This document shows, in pieces, positions 17,358 through 26,748 of a stretch of DNA of 64,000 nt. Numbering within the stretch: the stretch's first letter is position 1; every line of letters starts with the position of its first letter. The notes below the pieces were generated by a model. It searched no databases, was not told where the DNA came from, and was given only the letters and a program-made list of their open reading frames with translations. The position numbers and the translations under genes were made by a program. Source of the stretch: Chryseobacterium luquanense (GTDB lineage: Bacteria; Bacteroidota; Bacteroidia; Flavobacteriales; Weeksellaceae); NCBI RefSeq assembly GCF_026460945.1, contig NZ_JAOVZV010000017.1:52984-116983 (forward strand), written 5' to 3'.

Positions 17358-18548
17358 TTACTGGTTTATTACTTTAGTATAATAAGATAAAGTTTCTTCC
17401 AACATCTTGTCAGACGAAAATTTTTCGACTATTGTTTTTCTTGCATTTTTTGCCAGATCTGAAGCAAATAATTTTTTTGAAAATACATCGCATATTTTAT
17501 CAGCAAATTCGTCTTCAGATTCTGCAATCAAACCGTTTTTACCATCAGAAACTATTTCTTTAAAAGCTTCCAGATTTGAGCAGATTACAGGTTTTTCTAA
17601 TGCCATAGCTTCTGCAAGTGCCAAACCAAATGTTTCACCTTTAGAAGGGAATATTACAACTTCAGCCTGAGAAATCAGCTTTATTACTTCATCACGGTTT
17701 TTTTTACCATGAAAATAAACTTTTTGCTCCAGCTTTTCCTGTGAAATTTTTTCCTTTAATTGATTAACTAGATTAGTTTCTTTTCCTATAAAGTGAAGTG
17801 TAACATTTTTTTCGATCTTACTCACCTTTATAAAAGCATTCAATGCAGTTTCAGCTCCTTTTTCTGACGAAATATTTCCTAAATAGAATATAGATTTCTC
17901 TATAATCGGATTGTTTTTTTGAGGCTTAAAAATATCAGTGTCAATTCCATTATAAATTAATTGATAATTTTTGTCCCCAAAAATCTGCTGAACCATTTTT
18001 TCGTTATTCTGAGATATGGTAATAATGTTATCGGCATTTTTAAAAGCTAGCTTTTCATTATGTATTTTACCTTTTGCAGCGCCATATCCAAAGAAATCCC
18101 GTAATATCGACCATGAACCATGACAACGGATTACACAGGGAATTGGTAGACTTTCTGCACTACGGCTTATTCCTTCCCAATCATGAGTTTCAATAATATC
18201 TATTTCTTTATTTTCAATAAATTTTGATAACTCTTTTTCCAAATAATTAATCTCCAAATCATAAATTTTGAAATGCAGATCTTTCAAAAAAGGAATTTTA
18301 CCGGAAATGGAGCGTAAAAACTCCATGAATTTATATTTTTTAAAATAATCTTTTACAAATAATACAGAAAGCTTATCATTTTCAATAGAAAAAGGTTTCT
18401 TGGATGAACCGAAAACTGAAACATGAATATTTTTTTCAACTAGAGAATCTGTGATATTTTTATAAAAAACTCCGGTTCCTCCTGTATTTTCTTGAAATTC
18501 AGACTGAAATTCTTTGGTGATAAACAAAACATGATGAATTTGTTTCAT
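17358..18548 (-). CDS. Glycosyltransferase family 4 (GT-B fold)
   Basis: The 396-residue protein has an N-terminal GGTGVFYKNI acceptor-domain motif at about 23-32 and the ETHDWEG motif at 120-126. The C-terminal donor domain carries GNISSEKGAE near 224 and the E-x7-E pair Glu305-Glu313 in GETFGLALAEAMALEKP. It overlaps the upstream minus-strand gene by four bases (ATGA at 18545-18548), which indicates translational coupling. Likely a retaining sugar transferase in surface glycan assembly; donor and acceptor unknown. Confidence 0.9.
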   Translation of the reverse strand: MKQIHHVLFITKEFQSEFQENTGGTGVFYKNITDSLVEKNIHVSVFGSSKKPFSIENDKLSVLFVKDYFKKYKFMEFLRSISGKIPFLKDLHFKIYDLEINYLEKELSKFIENKEIDIIETHDWEGISRSAESLPIPCVIRCHGSWSILRDFFGYGAAKGKIHNEKLAFKNADNIITISQNNEKMVQQIFGDKNYQLIYNGIDTDIFKPQKNNPIIEKSIFYLGNISSEKGAETALNAFIKVSKIEKNVTLHFIGKETNLVNQLKEKISQEKLEQKVYFHGKKNRDEVIKLISQAEVVIFPSKGETFGLALAEAMALEKPVICSNLEAFKEIVSDGKNGLIAESEDEFADKICDVFSKKLFASDLAKNARKTIVEKFSSDKMLEETLSYYTKVINQ

Positions 18549-19516
18549 AAGTTAAAAACTGTTTTCACCCAATTGTCAAGTGTGTATTTGTAATAAATTT
18601 CGTCTGAAAGTTTCTGATACTTGGTTTCAAAAAAAGACTTTTCAATATTGCTGAAATCTTCTTTAAGGATCAAAATGTTTTCTGGATTATAAAAGTCATA
18701 ATTTTTAATGTTCTGATTATCAGTTATGAATTTTTTTTCTAATGCCATGGCTTCAAAAATCCGAAAGCTCAATCCCATTTGATTCTGTCTCTGAAGATCA
18801 AGAATTACTTTCGTGTTTTTATATAATTTCGGCAAAGATTGCTGTGGAATATTAGTCCTTCTAAAATTCAGAATATTAATATTTTTCTGATCAACAATCT
18901 GTGTGATTTGATTTTTCCAGCCTTTTTTTCCGGCAATTATTGCTCTAAAATTTATGTTTAAATTTTGTATTTGATTGATAAGAGTATTCAGCCTTTCAAG
19001 CCGTCCTGTATCATACGAAGTGATATAAAATAAATCAAGTTTAGGATTTTGTTTTTCAGCTGGGCAGTGTTCAAGATAATTATAATTCGTAATTTTTTTA
19101 AATCCATATTCTTTCACATCTTCATCATCAAAAGAAAAAACGGTATCAAAGTAATGCAAAATATGATCAGCTGGGTTTCTCGACATACTATCATATAAAT
19201 AAGCTATATTTCTGTCTGTATGTTTTCGGATAAATTCGTGTACACGTTCTTCTATATTCTCAGGATTGATCACTAAAATCTGATCCTGTTTCCCAATCTT
19301 TTTAAGAGAGTCGATGATGAAATCTTGTCTTTTTTCGTGTTTCAGATTTTTACCAATAAAAACTTTGCTCATTGCGTTCGTTATTCTTGCTCCAAAATTT
19401 TTATGCGTAAAAGCTCCGATATTGATATGATATGCTTCAACACCTTTTTCTTTCAGTTTATTAACGATATGTTCATCATAATGCCAAAAATCAAAACTGA
19501 TTAAACAAATTTTCAT
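18545..19516 (-). CDS. Putative glycosyltransferase (CgeB / LPS-core type GT-B)
   Basis: This 323-residue protein has no textbook E-x7-E motif, but its C-terminal part reads VILDLQRQNQMGLSFRIFEAMALEKKFITDN. That is the pattern of CgeB-like and lipopolysaccharide-core transferases, in which the FE-A motif replaces the usual donor site. The N-terminus (MKICLISFDFWHYDEHI) suggests a Rossmann-like first domain. It forms a two-gene overlapping unit with the family-4 transferase downstream, so both probably act on the same glycan. The assignment to glycosyl transfer is an inference from pattern and context; substrate unknown. Confidence 0.65.
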   Translation of the reverse strand: MKICLISFDFWHYDEHIVNKLKEKGVEAYHINIGAFTHKNFGARITNAMSKVFIGKNLKHEKRQDFIIDSLKKIGKQDQILVINPENIEERVHEFIRKHTDRNIAYLYDSMSRNPADHILHYFDTVFSFDDEDVKEYGFKKITNYNYLEHCPAEKQNPKLDLFYITSYDTGRLERLNTLINQIQNLNINFRAIIAGKKGWKNQITQIVDQKNINILNFRRTNIPQQSLPKLYKNTKVILDLQRQNQMGLSFRIFEAMALEKKFITDNQNIKNYDFYNPENILILKEDFSNIEKSFFETKYQKLSDEIYYKYTLDNWVKTVFNL

Positions 19517-19578
19517 AAAGCAAAAGTAAAGATTTTTAAGTTTAAATTTTTATTTTTGGGGAAAAGCCCCGGTTTTTA

Positions 19579-20658
19579 ATGAAAAAGAACATTCTTATCG
19601 ACGTTGAACGATTAAAATATCCCAAATCTGGAATTGCTAACGTTTGTATTTCCCTTATAAAAGGGTTAAACGAAAAATTATGCCATTTCAATTATACATT
19701 ATATGGTCCACAAAAAAATATTCCAGTATTAAAACAAGATTTCAAACTCATCAATTGGAACTTTTGGCAAAAAATATTGAAAATAAACACATCAACTTTT
19801 CATTTAATTCACGTTACACATCAACTTTCAGATTATTTTCATTCTAAAAAATCAAACCAGAAAAAGGTGGTTACACTTCATGATCTAAACTTTCTTCATG
19901 ATAAAAGTTCTGCCGGAAAAATTGAAAAATCAAAGAAACTTGTTCAAAAAAATATCGGAAATACGGATGCAGTTGTTTGTATTTCAGAGTTTGTAAAAGA
20001 TGATTTTCTTAAAAATAAGTATTTATTTAACTTAAAAAACGATGTTAAAGTTGAGGTAATTTATAACGGATTGGTCTTCCCTGAAAATGATAAGTATATC
20101 TCTGATAAAAACTATCAATTTTTAAATAAAAAATTTATCCTAAATATCGGAGTTCTTTTCCCGAAGAAAAATCAGGAAGTTTTATTGAATTTAATTGCTC
20201 TAAATGACCGTGATTTAGTTTTAATTACTTCTTCGGCAAAGTCGGATTACAAAGAGAAATTTTTACAAAAAGTTAAAGATTTGAGTTTAGAAAAAAGAGT
20301 TCATCTTTTAGAAAATATTGAAAATTATGAGAAATATTTTCTTCTTCAACATTGTGAATCATATTGTCATCCATCTTTGGCAGAAGGTTTTGGCATTCCT
20401 CCGGTTGAGGCAATGTATTTTGGAAAACCAATCTTTCTAAGCAATCTAACAAGTCTTCCGGAAATTGGCGGAGATTTAGCTTTTTATTTTAATGATTTTT
20501 CACCTGAAAATATGAAGAAAGTGTACGATGATGGAATGGAAATGTTTAATGCTGATACTGAAAATTATAAAGTAAAATTAAAAGAAAGAGCTGCGAAATT
20601 TAGTTATCAAAAAATGGCAGATTCTTACGAAAAACTGTACAAAGATTTATTAGATTAG
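19579..20658 (+). CDS. Glycosyltransferase family 4 (GT-B fold)
   Basis: The 359-residue protein starts MKKNILIDVERLKYPKSGIANV, the usual opening of mannosyltransferase-like GT4 enzymes. It has TLHDLNFLHD near residue 100, a donor domain from NIGVLFPKKNQE (about 190), and the E-x7-E pair in AEGFGIPPVEAMYFGKP. It is a lone plus-strand gene between two minus-strand runs. A TATTTTTG octamer at 19551-19558 and a short GGGG/CCCC hairpin lie in its leader. Its stop codon overlaps the stop of the convergent deacetylase gene (20655-20658). Probable surface-glycan enzyme; specificity unknown. Confidence 0.9.
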   Translation: MKKNILIDVERLKYPKSGIANVCISLIKGLNEKLCHFNYTLYGPQKNIPVLKQDFKLINWNFWQKILKINTSTFHLIHVTHQLSDYFHSKKSNQKKVVTLHDLNFLHDKSSAGKIEKSKKLVQKNIGNTDAVVCISEFVKDDFLKNKYLFNLKNDVKVEVIYNGLVFPENDKYISDKNYQFLNKKFILNIGVLFPKKNQEVLLNLIALNDRDLVLITSSAKSDYKEKFLQKVKDLSLEKRVHLLENIENYEKYFLLQHCESYCHPSLAEGFGIPPVEAMYFGKPIFLSNLTSLPEIGGDLAFYFNDFSPENMKKVYDDGMEMFNADTENYKVKLKERAAKFSYQKMADSYEKLYKDLLD

Positions 20659-21395
20659 AGCTTAGTTTTCCCAAATTTCATTTTCCATTTGAAAGTTTTT
20701 AAAGTGTCTCCATATTTGATGTCGATTCTATTTACTTCAAATTTATTTTTAAAAGGATAAAAATCTACATTATTTCCAATTCGCATCGCAGATGTAATTC
20801 CAATTCTTTCGAGCAATGTGAAAAACTCTTTTCTCTTCTGTTTTTTTTTCGGAAATTTCCCGTAAGGATAGGCAAGAACTTTTGTGAATTTAATTTTATT
20901 TTGCTCTAAAATTTCAATGTTTTTCAGCAAATCTGTTTCTGCTTCTTCAATTGACAATTGAGAAAAATTGCGATGAGAATGACTGTGTAATGCGATTTCA
21001 ATTACATGGGGATTCAAAGATTTTATATCATCAAAATTCATGTAAACTTTCTCTTCGCTATTCTCGTTTTTCTGAATATATTCGGTAGGAATAAAAATAG
21101 TCGCTTTTAATTGATGTTTTTCCAATAAAGGAAGGAGGTATTGCAAATTGTTGTAATATCCGTCATCAAAAGTTAGGATGATTTTATTTTCAGTAGATTT
21201 TTTCTTTTCCAAATCCTTGAAAAATATGGTTTTATAATTGTTTTTGATGAAATTTAATTGTTCATCAAGATTTTCAACAGTTACAATTAAATCATTTTTT
21301 GGAGCGATCGATTTTGGCAAAACTTGGTGATACATCAAAATTCTGATGCTTTCTTTCTTCGAAAAGCCAAAAATCATTTTTAGAAATTGAATCAT
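20655..21395 (-). CDS. Polysaccharide deacetylase (NodB homology domain)
   Basis: The 246-residue protein carries the carbohydrate esterase family 4 fold: motif 1 is LTFDDGY at about 74-80, with the catalytic base and a metal-binding Asp, and motif 2 is HSHSH at 137-141, with the metal-binding histidines. AYPYGKFP follows at about 165. Family members remove N- or O-acetyl groups from chitin-like polymers, peptidoglycan or exopolysaccharide using a divalent metal. There is a short hydrophobic N-terminus but no clear cleavable signal peptide, so cytoplasmic or membrane-attached action is possible. It follows the glycosyltransferase at 21399 by three bases, which argues for joint expression and glycan tailoring. 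Confidence 0.88.
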   Translation of the reverse strand: MIQFLKMIFGFSKKESIRILMYHQVLPKSIAPKNDLIVTVENLDEQLNFIKNNYKTIFFKDLEKKKSTENKIILTFDDGYYNNLQYLLPLLEKHQLKATIFIPTEYIQKNENSEEKVYMNFDDIKSLNPHVIEIALHSHSHRNFSQLSIEEAETDLLKNIEILEQNKIKFTKVLAYPYGKFPKKKQKRKEFFTLLERIGITSAMRIGNNVDFYPFKNKFEVNRIDIKYGDTLKTFKWKMKFGKTKL

Positions 21396-21398
21396 GAC

Positions 21399-22154
21399 TT
21401 ATTTGAATTTATGAATTTCGTGCAGTTTTTTATATTTGAGAAAAGTGTAAAACGCCGCAGTTGTCGCCGCATAATATCCAACCAAACCATCCAGAAAACC
21501 TAAACGTAAAAAATAAGACTTGAAAAACTGAAAAAGAGGTTTAAACAAAATCTTGAACAAATTAGATTTTTTACCGTTTTTGTACATTTTTTCGGCCATC
21601 ATCGAAGTATATTTGTTAGATTTTTCGATGTGATGATAAATATCTTTGTAGGTATAATGATTGATTTTGCCTTTTAACTTGCCTTTGGACTCGGTTGTAA
21701 TAAATTCTTCATGAACGATGTCTTCAGAATATTTTCCGTGACCTTTTCTGAAAAGTCGTTCTCTTTTGATGTTTCCCCAACCTCCGTATTTTAAAGTTTC
21801 GCCTAAGAAAATATTATTAAATTCAACATCATAAACATTGAATTCTGATTGATTTTCAGATATAATTTTTCGGACGGAATTTTTCAATTCTTCATCAGGA
21901 ATTTCATCTGAATCTAAAAAAAGAATCCACTCTGACTGACATTTTTCGATTGCAAAATTTTTCTGTTTTCCAAAACCTAAAAATTTTTGCTGAATAAATT
22001 TCACTTTCGGAAATTTAGAACAAATTTCTCCTGTACAGTCTTTTGAAAAGCTGTCTACAATGATGATTTCATCGGCTAAATCGTGAACGGCGTTCAGATT
22101 TTTTTCGATTATTCTATCTTCGTTATAAGTAATTATTGCTACAGAAAGCTTCAT
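21399..22154 (-). CDS. Glycosyltransferase family 2, LPS-core (WaaE/KdtX) type
   Basis: The 251-residue protein has the GT-A start SVAIITYNEDRIIEKNL and the nucleotide-binding motif EIIIVDSFSKD. It also has the subgroup feature FLGFGKQKNFAIEKC followed by ILFLDSDEIPDEEL, where DSD is the metal-binding triplet. The GFGKQKN and LDSDE blocks mark the WaaE/KdtX group, members of which add a glucose to the inner core of lipopolysaccharide (family knowledge). A C-terminal hydrophobic stretch (YYAATTAAFYTFL) may contact the membrane. It lies three bases upstream of the deacetylase and 69 bases downstream of a related transferase. Confidence 0.87.
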   Translation of the reverse strand: MKLSVAIITYNEDRIIEKNLNAVHDLADEIIIVDSFSKDCTGEICSKFPKVKFIQQKFLGFGKQKNFAIEKCQSEWILFLDSDEIPDEELKNSVRKIISENQSEFNVYDVEFNNIFLGETLKYGGWGNIKRERLFRKGHGKYSEDIVHEEFITTESKGKLKGKINHYTYKDIYHHIEKSNKYTSMMAEKMYKNGKKSNLFKILFKPLFQFFKSYFLRLGFLDGLVGYYAATTAAFYTFLKYKKLHEIHKFK

Positions 22155-22223
22155 AAAAATGTGACTTACTAATGCAAAAATACAGTTTATTTTCAGAATT
22201 TTCTGCCTTCGGTAAAATAATCG

Positions 22224-22994
22224 TTATGCATATTCTTCTTTAAGGAATTCGTAGGTTTTAAACGAACTCAACGCACTTAAGTAGGACAGTATAAAGCCTT
22301 TTCTCCCATCTAAAACACCGAGTTTTAAAAAATACATTTTAAAGAAATTGAATGCACTTTTAGAAAGTTGTTTTATCTTCTTGTAAGGAATTTTTTTCTC
22401 GTGAAGATCCCGAGCTTTTAAGTGAGAATAATGAAGTATTTTTTGATAATACGCTTCATAAGAATCGAATGAAAAATGAAGGAGATAATTTTGCAAAGTT
22501 CCGGGATTATCGACATTGCTTAGACCTTCATGTACTCTTTTGTTTTCGTCATAATGAGCAATTTCTTTTTTGAAAAGACGGATGTTTTTGTCATTTTGAG
22601 TTCCTGAGTAATTTACTTTCTCTCCCATAAAAAAGAATTTTCTTTTGAAGAAATAAGCTTTTTGGGTAATCGGTTTTTTAATTTCTTTTAAAATCTCAGT
22701 TTTTAATTCGGGAGTAATTCTTTCATCAGCGTCTAAAAAAAGAATCCAATCATTTTTTGCGTAAGAAATGCACAGGTTGCGTTGTTTGGTAAAATCCTCA
22801 AATTTATTTTGATATAATTTCACTTGTGGAAATTTAGATTTAATAATTTCAACGGTTTTATCGGTGCTGAAAGAATCCAGGACGATGATTTCGTCTGCAA
22901 ACTCAACTGATTTTAAGGCCTCTTCAATATTTTTCTCTTCATTAAATACAATCAGCAATGCGCTTATTTTCGGATCTTTCATAGTCATTTTCAT
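22224..22994 (-). CDS. Glycosyltransferase family 2, LPS-core (WaaE/KdtX) type
   Basis: The 256-residue protein is related to the preceding gene: ISALLIVFNEEKNIEEAL, EIIVLDSFSTDKT, FEDFTKQRNLCIS and WILFLDADERITPEL appear in the same order, with DAD as the metal-binding triplet. Start choice is open: ATG at 22994 gives MKMTMKDPK, and an in-frame ATG at 22982 gives MKDPKIS, which is closer to family N-termini. It heads the minus-strand unit of two transferases and a deacetylase. Probable lipopolysaccharide or capsule core sugar addition; specificity unknown. Confidence 0.87.
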   Translation of the reverse strand: MKMTMKDPKISALLIVFNEEKNIEEALKSVEFADEIIVLDSFSTDKTVEIIKSKFPQVKLYQNKFEDFTKQRNLCISYAKNDWILFLDADERITPELKTEILKEIKKPITQKAYFFKRKFFFMGEKVNYSGTQNDKNIRLFKKEIAHYDENKRVHEGLSNVDNPGTLQNYLLHFSFDSYEAYYQKILHYSHLKARDLHEKKIPYKKIKQLSKSAFNFFKMYFLKLGVLDGRKGFILSYLSALSSFKTYEFLKEEYA

Positions 22995-23063
22995 TATTAA
23001 AATAATTAGATGAAAGAAATCTCAAAAAGTTAAGCAATCGTTTGTTTAATTTCTTAAATAAAA

Positions 23064-23090
23064 AATAACACTCTGATTTAGAGTGTTATT
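23064..23090 (-). terminator. Rho-independent terminator of rocD
   Basis: The perfect ten-base stem AATAACACTC / GAGTGTTATT with a seven-base loop is followed by a T-rich tail on the minus strand, 23 bases past the rocD stop. Confidence 0.88.
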
Positions 23091-23112
23091 AATTTTAAAT
23101 ATGATGAAAAAT

Positions 23113-24360
23113 CTATTTTTTATATTCTAAAATGGTCTTCTCAATTATTTTTATACAATCTAATAATTGTTCTTCTGTAATGACCAAAGGTGGTGCTAAT
23201 CTGATGATATTTCCATGAGTTGGTTTTGCTAGTAATCCGTTTTCTTTTAATTGTAAACAAAGATTCCACGCAGTAGAACTTTCAGGTGTATCGTTGATTA
23301 AAATCGCATTCAATAAACCTTTACCACGAACTTTAGTAATTAAATCAGATTTTTCAATTACTTTTTCAATCTCACTTCTGAATATTTTTCCCAATTTTTC
23401 GGCTCTTTCAGAAAGTTTTTCTTCTTCCACAACATCCAAAGCTGCAATTGCAACCGCACAAGCAATCGGGTTACCACCAAAAGTAGAACCGTGTTGCCCT
23501 GGTTTGATGACATTCATGATTTCGTCATTCGCCAAAACCGCAGAAACGGGATACATTCCACCTGAAAGTGCTTTTCCTAAAATCAAAATATCCGGCTGTA
23601 CATTTTCGTGATGACAAGCAATTAATTTTCCTGTTCTTGCAATTCCGGTTTGAACTTCATCTGCAATGAAAAGAACATTATGTTTTTTACATAATTCTGA
23701 AGCATTTTTAAGGAAATTTTCGTCTGGAACGTAAACTCCAGCTTCGCCTTGAATCGGTTCAACCAAAAATGCAGCAATATTTTGAGCATCATTTTTTAAA
23801 ACTTCTTCTAAAGCTGAAAGATCATTATATGGAATTTTTACAAATCCCGGAGTGAAAGGTCCGTAGTTTTTATTTGCATCAGGATCGTTTGAGAAAGAAA
23901 CAATTGTTGTCGTTCTTCCGTGGAAGTTGTTTTCACAAACTACAATTTTAGCTGCATTTTCAGAGATTCCTTTTACTTCATAGCTCCATTTTCTTGCTAA
24001 TTTTACGGCAGTTTCTACTGCTTCAGCTCCGGAATTCATTGGTAAAACTTTATCAAACCCGAATAGAGTTGTAATTTTTTTCTCGTATTCTCCTAAACTT
24101 GAGTTGTAAAATGCTCTTGAAGTTAGTGCTAATTTTTTAGCCTGATTTACTAAAGCATCAACAATTTTAGGATGAGAATGACCTTGGTTCACAGCTGAAT
24201 AAGCTGAAAGAAAGTCATAATATTTTTTACCTTCAACATCCCAAACAAAAACACCTTCACCTTTATCTAAAACCACTGGAAGCGGATGATAGTTGTGAGC
24301 GCCATGTTTTTCTTCAAGTTCGATAAAATATTGTGAGTTTTTTGCTGTAATTGTTGACAT
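23113..24360 (-). CDS. rocD: Ornithine-oxo-acid aminotransferase
   Basis: This 415-residue class III PLP enzyme moves the delta-amino group of ornithine to 2-oxoglutarate, giving glutamate semialdehyde (arginine/ornithine breakdown and proline supply). Visible features are the start [25 protein letters not shown], the substrate-binding [10 protein letters not shown], and the cofactor site [17 protein letters not shown] at 109-125. ADEVQTG follows at 233-239, and the Schiff-base lysine is Lys263 in ILGKALSGG. Length and N-terminus match RocD closely. It is a single-gene unit with its own terminator; a TAAATTTG octamer at 24376-24383 (minus strand) may be its -7 box. Confidence 0.95.
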   Translation of the reverse strand: MSTITAKNSQYFIELEEKHGAHNYHPLPVVLDKGEGVFVWDVEGKKYYDFLSAYSAVNQGHSHPKIVDALVNQAKKLALTSRAFYNSSLGEYEKKITTLFGFDKVLPMNSGAEAVETAVKLARKWSYEVKGISENAAKIVVCENNFHGRTTTIVSFSNDPDANKNYGPFTPGFVKIPYNDLSALEEVLKNDAQNIAAFLVEPIQGEAGVYVPDENFLKNASELCKKHNVLFIADEVQTGIARTGKLIACHHENVQPDILILGKALSGGMYPVSAVLANDEIMNVIKPGQHGSTFGGNPIACAVAIAALDVVEEEKLSERAEKLGKIFRSEIEKVIEKSDLITKVRGKGLLNAILINDTPESSTAWNLCLQLKENGLLAKPTHGNIIRLAPPLVITEEQLLDCIKIIEKTILEYKK

Positions 24361-24687
24361 AAACTTTGTTTTTCACAAATTTAGCTATTATAAATAACTT
24401 GGTTAAAGTAAATTTTTCTGTTTAAAGTCAAGATACAGAACTCTTTTACATGTTTGGTATTTAATTTAGAGATATTTAGTAAACGGCAGAGCGGATTTGG
24501 TTTTTATATCTTTTTTTTCATTTGAATTCCAGCATCTTTATTTAATTAAAAAAGTATGGGCTGATAATTGTTTAGTAAAAAAAATTACGAGTTTTTTGTC
24601 CGATATCATTAAAGTTTCAATAGCTTAAAACTATAAATCTCACAATTCAGAAAATTGTGAGATTTAAAAGATATTTAATTACTTAGT
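24361..24687. other. Intergenic stretch between rocD and a secreted hypothetical gene
   Basis: These 327 bases hold a possible rocD -7 octamer at 24376-24383 and the terminator hairpin of the upstream minus-strand gene at 24635-24665. The remaining sequence is AT-rich, and I see no open frame of convincing length or other structure. Confidence 0.6.
24635..24665 (-). terminator. Hairpin terminator of the 159-aa secreted protein gene
   Basis: A perfect 13-base stem (AAATCTCACAATT / AATTGTGAGATTT) surrounds a five-base loop, 23 bases past the stop at 24688. The minus-strand tail is only moderately T-rich, so it may be an RNA-stabilising hairpin as much as a terminator. Confidence 0.7.
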
Positions 24688-25167
24688 TTAATCTTCAAAT
24701 TCACCATATCCAAGGAAACCGATTTTCTCATCGCTATCTGCATAAGTTACAAAAGAATTTTTTTGGCCACTTTTTGTCCATTGCTTTTTGATAAACTTTT
24801 TTCCTTCAATCTCCATTTCGTGTTCTTTGGAAGTATAACCTCCATCTTTTAATTTCATTTCAATAAATATATTATTAGGAGCTCCGGCATAAAGCAGCGT
24901 TACGCCGTACATTGCTCCTTTTGGAGTGTATTCTACATGAACCATGTTAAATTGTGAAGAGAAATTGTATGCATCACCATACTGACCTTCTGCTTTTTCC
25001 ATTTCTCCAACCTTAAAGCCTTTTTTTTCCATAAATGACGAGAGATTGTTTTTTGTAGAATTGTGATAGACATCCTGAACAAGCGTTAATTTTTCATTGT
25101 CAAATTTTGTCTGGCCAAAAAGGATATTTGCAAACAGACAAAGAAATAGTAATTGTAAATTTTTCAT
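24688..25167 (-). CDS. Secreted hypothetical protein, 159 aa
   Basis: A signal peptide (MKNLQLLFLCLFANILFGQ) is followed by about 140 residues of mixed alpha/beta sequence with GDAYNFSSQFNMVHVEYTPKG and a run of charged residues (KEHEMEIEGKKFIKKQW). There is no lipobox, cysteine or recognisable catalytic motif. I do not recognise the family. It has its own promoter (TTG - 20 - TATATTTG at 25201-25231) and a strong hairpin behind it, so it is an independent gene. Predicted periplasmic location; function unknown. Confidence 0.8.
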   Translation of the reverse strand: MKNLQLLFLCLFANILFGQTKFDNEKLTLVQDVYHNSTKNNLSSFMEKKGFKVGEMEKAEGQYGDAYNFSSQFNMVHVEYTPKGAMYGVTLLYAGAPNNIFIEMKLKDGGYTSKEHEMEIEGKKFIKKQWTKSGQKNSFVTYADSDEKIGFLGYGEFED

Positions 25168-25200
25168 AGTTTTTAGTATTAGTTAGATAAATTTATTATC

Positions 25201-25231
25201 CAAATATATTAGAGATATTCAAAAACTGCAA
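25201..25231 (-). promoter_or_regulatory. Promoter of the 159-aa secreted protein gene
   Basis: On the minus strand, TTG (25229-25231) precedes TATATTTG (25201-25208) by exactly 20 bases, a good match to the Bacteroidota -33/-7 pattern. The start codon lies 33 bases past the octamer. Confidence 0.65.
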
Positions 25232-25282
25232 TCACCCAAAAGGAGTATTTTTTAAGCTTTTATTTTTGCTTTTAAAATAAAA

Positions 25283-25306
25283 AAACCGCCTCATGTGAGA
25301 CGGTTT
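25283..25306 (-). terminator. Rho-independent terminator of accC
   Basis: The arms AAACCGCCTCA and TGAGACGGTTT pair with a single G-U in the minus-strand RNA and are followed by a long T run, 22 bases past the accC stop. Confidence 0.88.
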
Positions 25307-25327
25307 AAAACTTATATCAAAATAATC

Positions 25328-26683
25328 TTAATGATTATCATATTTTCTATCCATTACAAAACTCTCCATGAATTTTGTCGTGTAATTTCCTGAAAGATAA
25401 GCTTCATCTTCCATCAATTGTCTGTGGAAAGGAATTGTAGTTTTTACACCTTCTACATAGAATTCTTCCAAAGCGCGTTTCATTTTTGCAATTGCTTCTT
25501 CACGGGTTTGAGCCGTTGTAATCAATTTTGCAATCATTGAGTCATAGTTAGAAGGAATTGTATATCCTGAATAAACGTGAGTATCTACTCTGATTCCGTG
25601 TCCTCCAGGAATATTTAATCCAGTGATTTTTCCCGGTGAAGGTCTGAAATCAGCATAAGGATCTTCCGCGTTGATTCTACATTCAATTGAATGTAATTTC
25701 GGATAATGATTAATTCCTGAAATTGGAGTTCCCGCTGCCAAAAGAATTTGCTCTCTGATCAAATCATAATCAATTACCTGTTCAGTAATCGGGTGCTCAA
25801 CCTGAATTCTTGTATTCATTTCCATGAAATAGAAATTTCTATGCTTGTCCACAAGAAATTCAATCGTTCCTACACCTTCATAACCGATGAATTCTGCTGC
25901 TTTCACTGCTGCTTCACCCATTTTCTCACGAAGCTCGTCAGTCATGAACGGAGAAGGAGTTTCTTCAGTTAATTTCTGGTTTCTTCTCTGTACAGAACAA
26001 TCTCTTTCAGAAAGGTGACAAGCTTTACCAAATTGGTCACCTGCAACCTGAATCTCGATATGTCTTGGCTCTTCAATCAGTTTTTCCATATACATACCTC
26101 CGTTTCCGAATGCAGCAACAGCTTCCTGAATTGCAGATTCCCAGTGTTCTTTAAGATCTTCAGCTTTCCAAACAGCTCTCATCCCTTTTCCACCACCACC
26201 GGCAGTAGCTTTGATCATCACAGGATAGCCAGTTTCTTCAGCAGTTTTTACAGCATGTTCGTAAGATTCAATTAAACCTTCAGAACCTGGTACACAAGGT
26301 ACATTTGCTGCTTTCATGGTTGCTTTAGCGTTAGCTTTGTCTCCCATTCTCTCAATCTGCTCAGGACTTGCACCAATAAATTTGATACCGTTTTTCTGAC
26401 AGATTCTTGAGAAATTAGCGTTTTCAGATAAGAAACCATAACCAGGGTGAATTGCATCTGCATTTGTAATTTCTGCAGCCGCAATAATATTAGGTATTTT
26501 TAGGTATGAGTCTTTACTCATCGCAGGACCAATACAAACAGCCTCATCAGCAAATCTTACGTGAAGACTGTCTTTATCTGCAGTAGAATATACTGCAACT
26601 GTTTTGATTCCCATTTCTTTACAAGTACGTAAAATACGCATTGCAATTTCGCCACGATTGGCAATTAATATTTTTTTGAACAT
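25328..26683 (-). CDS. accC: Acetyl-CoA carboxylase, biotin carboxylase subunit
   Basis: This 451-residue ATP-grasp enzyme carboxylates the biotin on AccB using ATP and bicarbonate, the first half of malonyl-CoA formation. The N-terminus [23 protein letters not shown] is diagnostic. The glycine-rich ATP loop is [15 protein letters not shown], followed by [29 protein letters not shown] and the metal site [14 protein letters not shown]. Length is standard. It lies downstream of accB with a 98-base spacer filled with two sets of short tandem repeats. A terminator follows. AccA is encoded at 10567-11523. Confidence 0.97.
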   Translation of the reverse strand: MFKKILIANRGEIAMRILRTCKEMGIKTVAVYSTADKDSLHVRFADEAVCIGPAMSKDSYLKIPNIIAAAEITNADAIHPGYGFLSENANFSRICQKNGIKFIGASPEQIERMGDKANAKATMKAANVPCVPGSEGLIESYEHAVKTAEETGYPVMIKATAGGGGKGMRAVWKAEDLKEHWESAIQEAVAAFGNGGMYMEKLIEEPRHIEIQVAGDQFGKACHLSERDCSVQRRNQKLTEETPSPFMTDELREKMGEAAVKAAEFIGYEGVGTIEFLVDKHRNFYFMEMNTRIQVEHPITEQVIDYDLIREQILLAAGTPISGINHYPKLHSIECRINAEDPYADFRPSPGKITGLNIPGGHGIRVDTHVYSGYTIPSNYDSMIAKLITTAQTREEAIAKMKRALEEFYVEGVKTTIPFHRQLMEDEAYLSGNYTTKFMESFVMDRKYDNH

Positions 26684-26690
26684 CTTCTTA

Positions 26691-26722
26691 AATTTGAAAA
26701 TTAGATAATTTGAAAATTAGAT
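26691..26722. repeat. Two tandem 16-base repeats in the accB-accC spacer
   Basis: The unit AATTTGAAAATTAGAT occurs twice in direct succession (26691-26706, 26707-26722) without mismatch, just ahead of the accC start on the minus strand. Nothing in the flanks suggests a mobile element. Confidence 0.9.
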
Positions 26723-26748
26723 TAATGTTATTTGAATGTAGAATTGTA

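Noticed and set aside
19557..19572. GGGG-AAAAG-CCCC hairpin in the leader of the glycosyltransferase at 19579
   Set aside because: Only four pairs and no tail; too small to call a riboswitch or terminator, though it could slow translation slightly.
13201..22994. Genomic island or prophage boundary around the glycan region
   Set aside because: No integrase, transposase, tRNA-adjacent repeat or attachment site is visible, and base composition looks like the neighbours.
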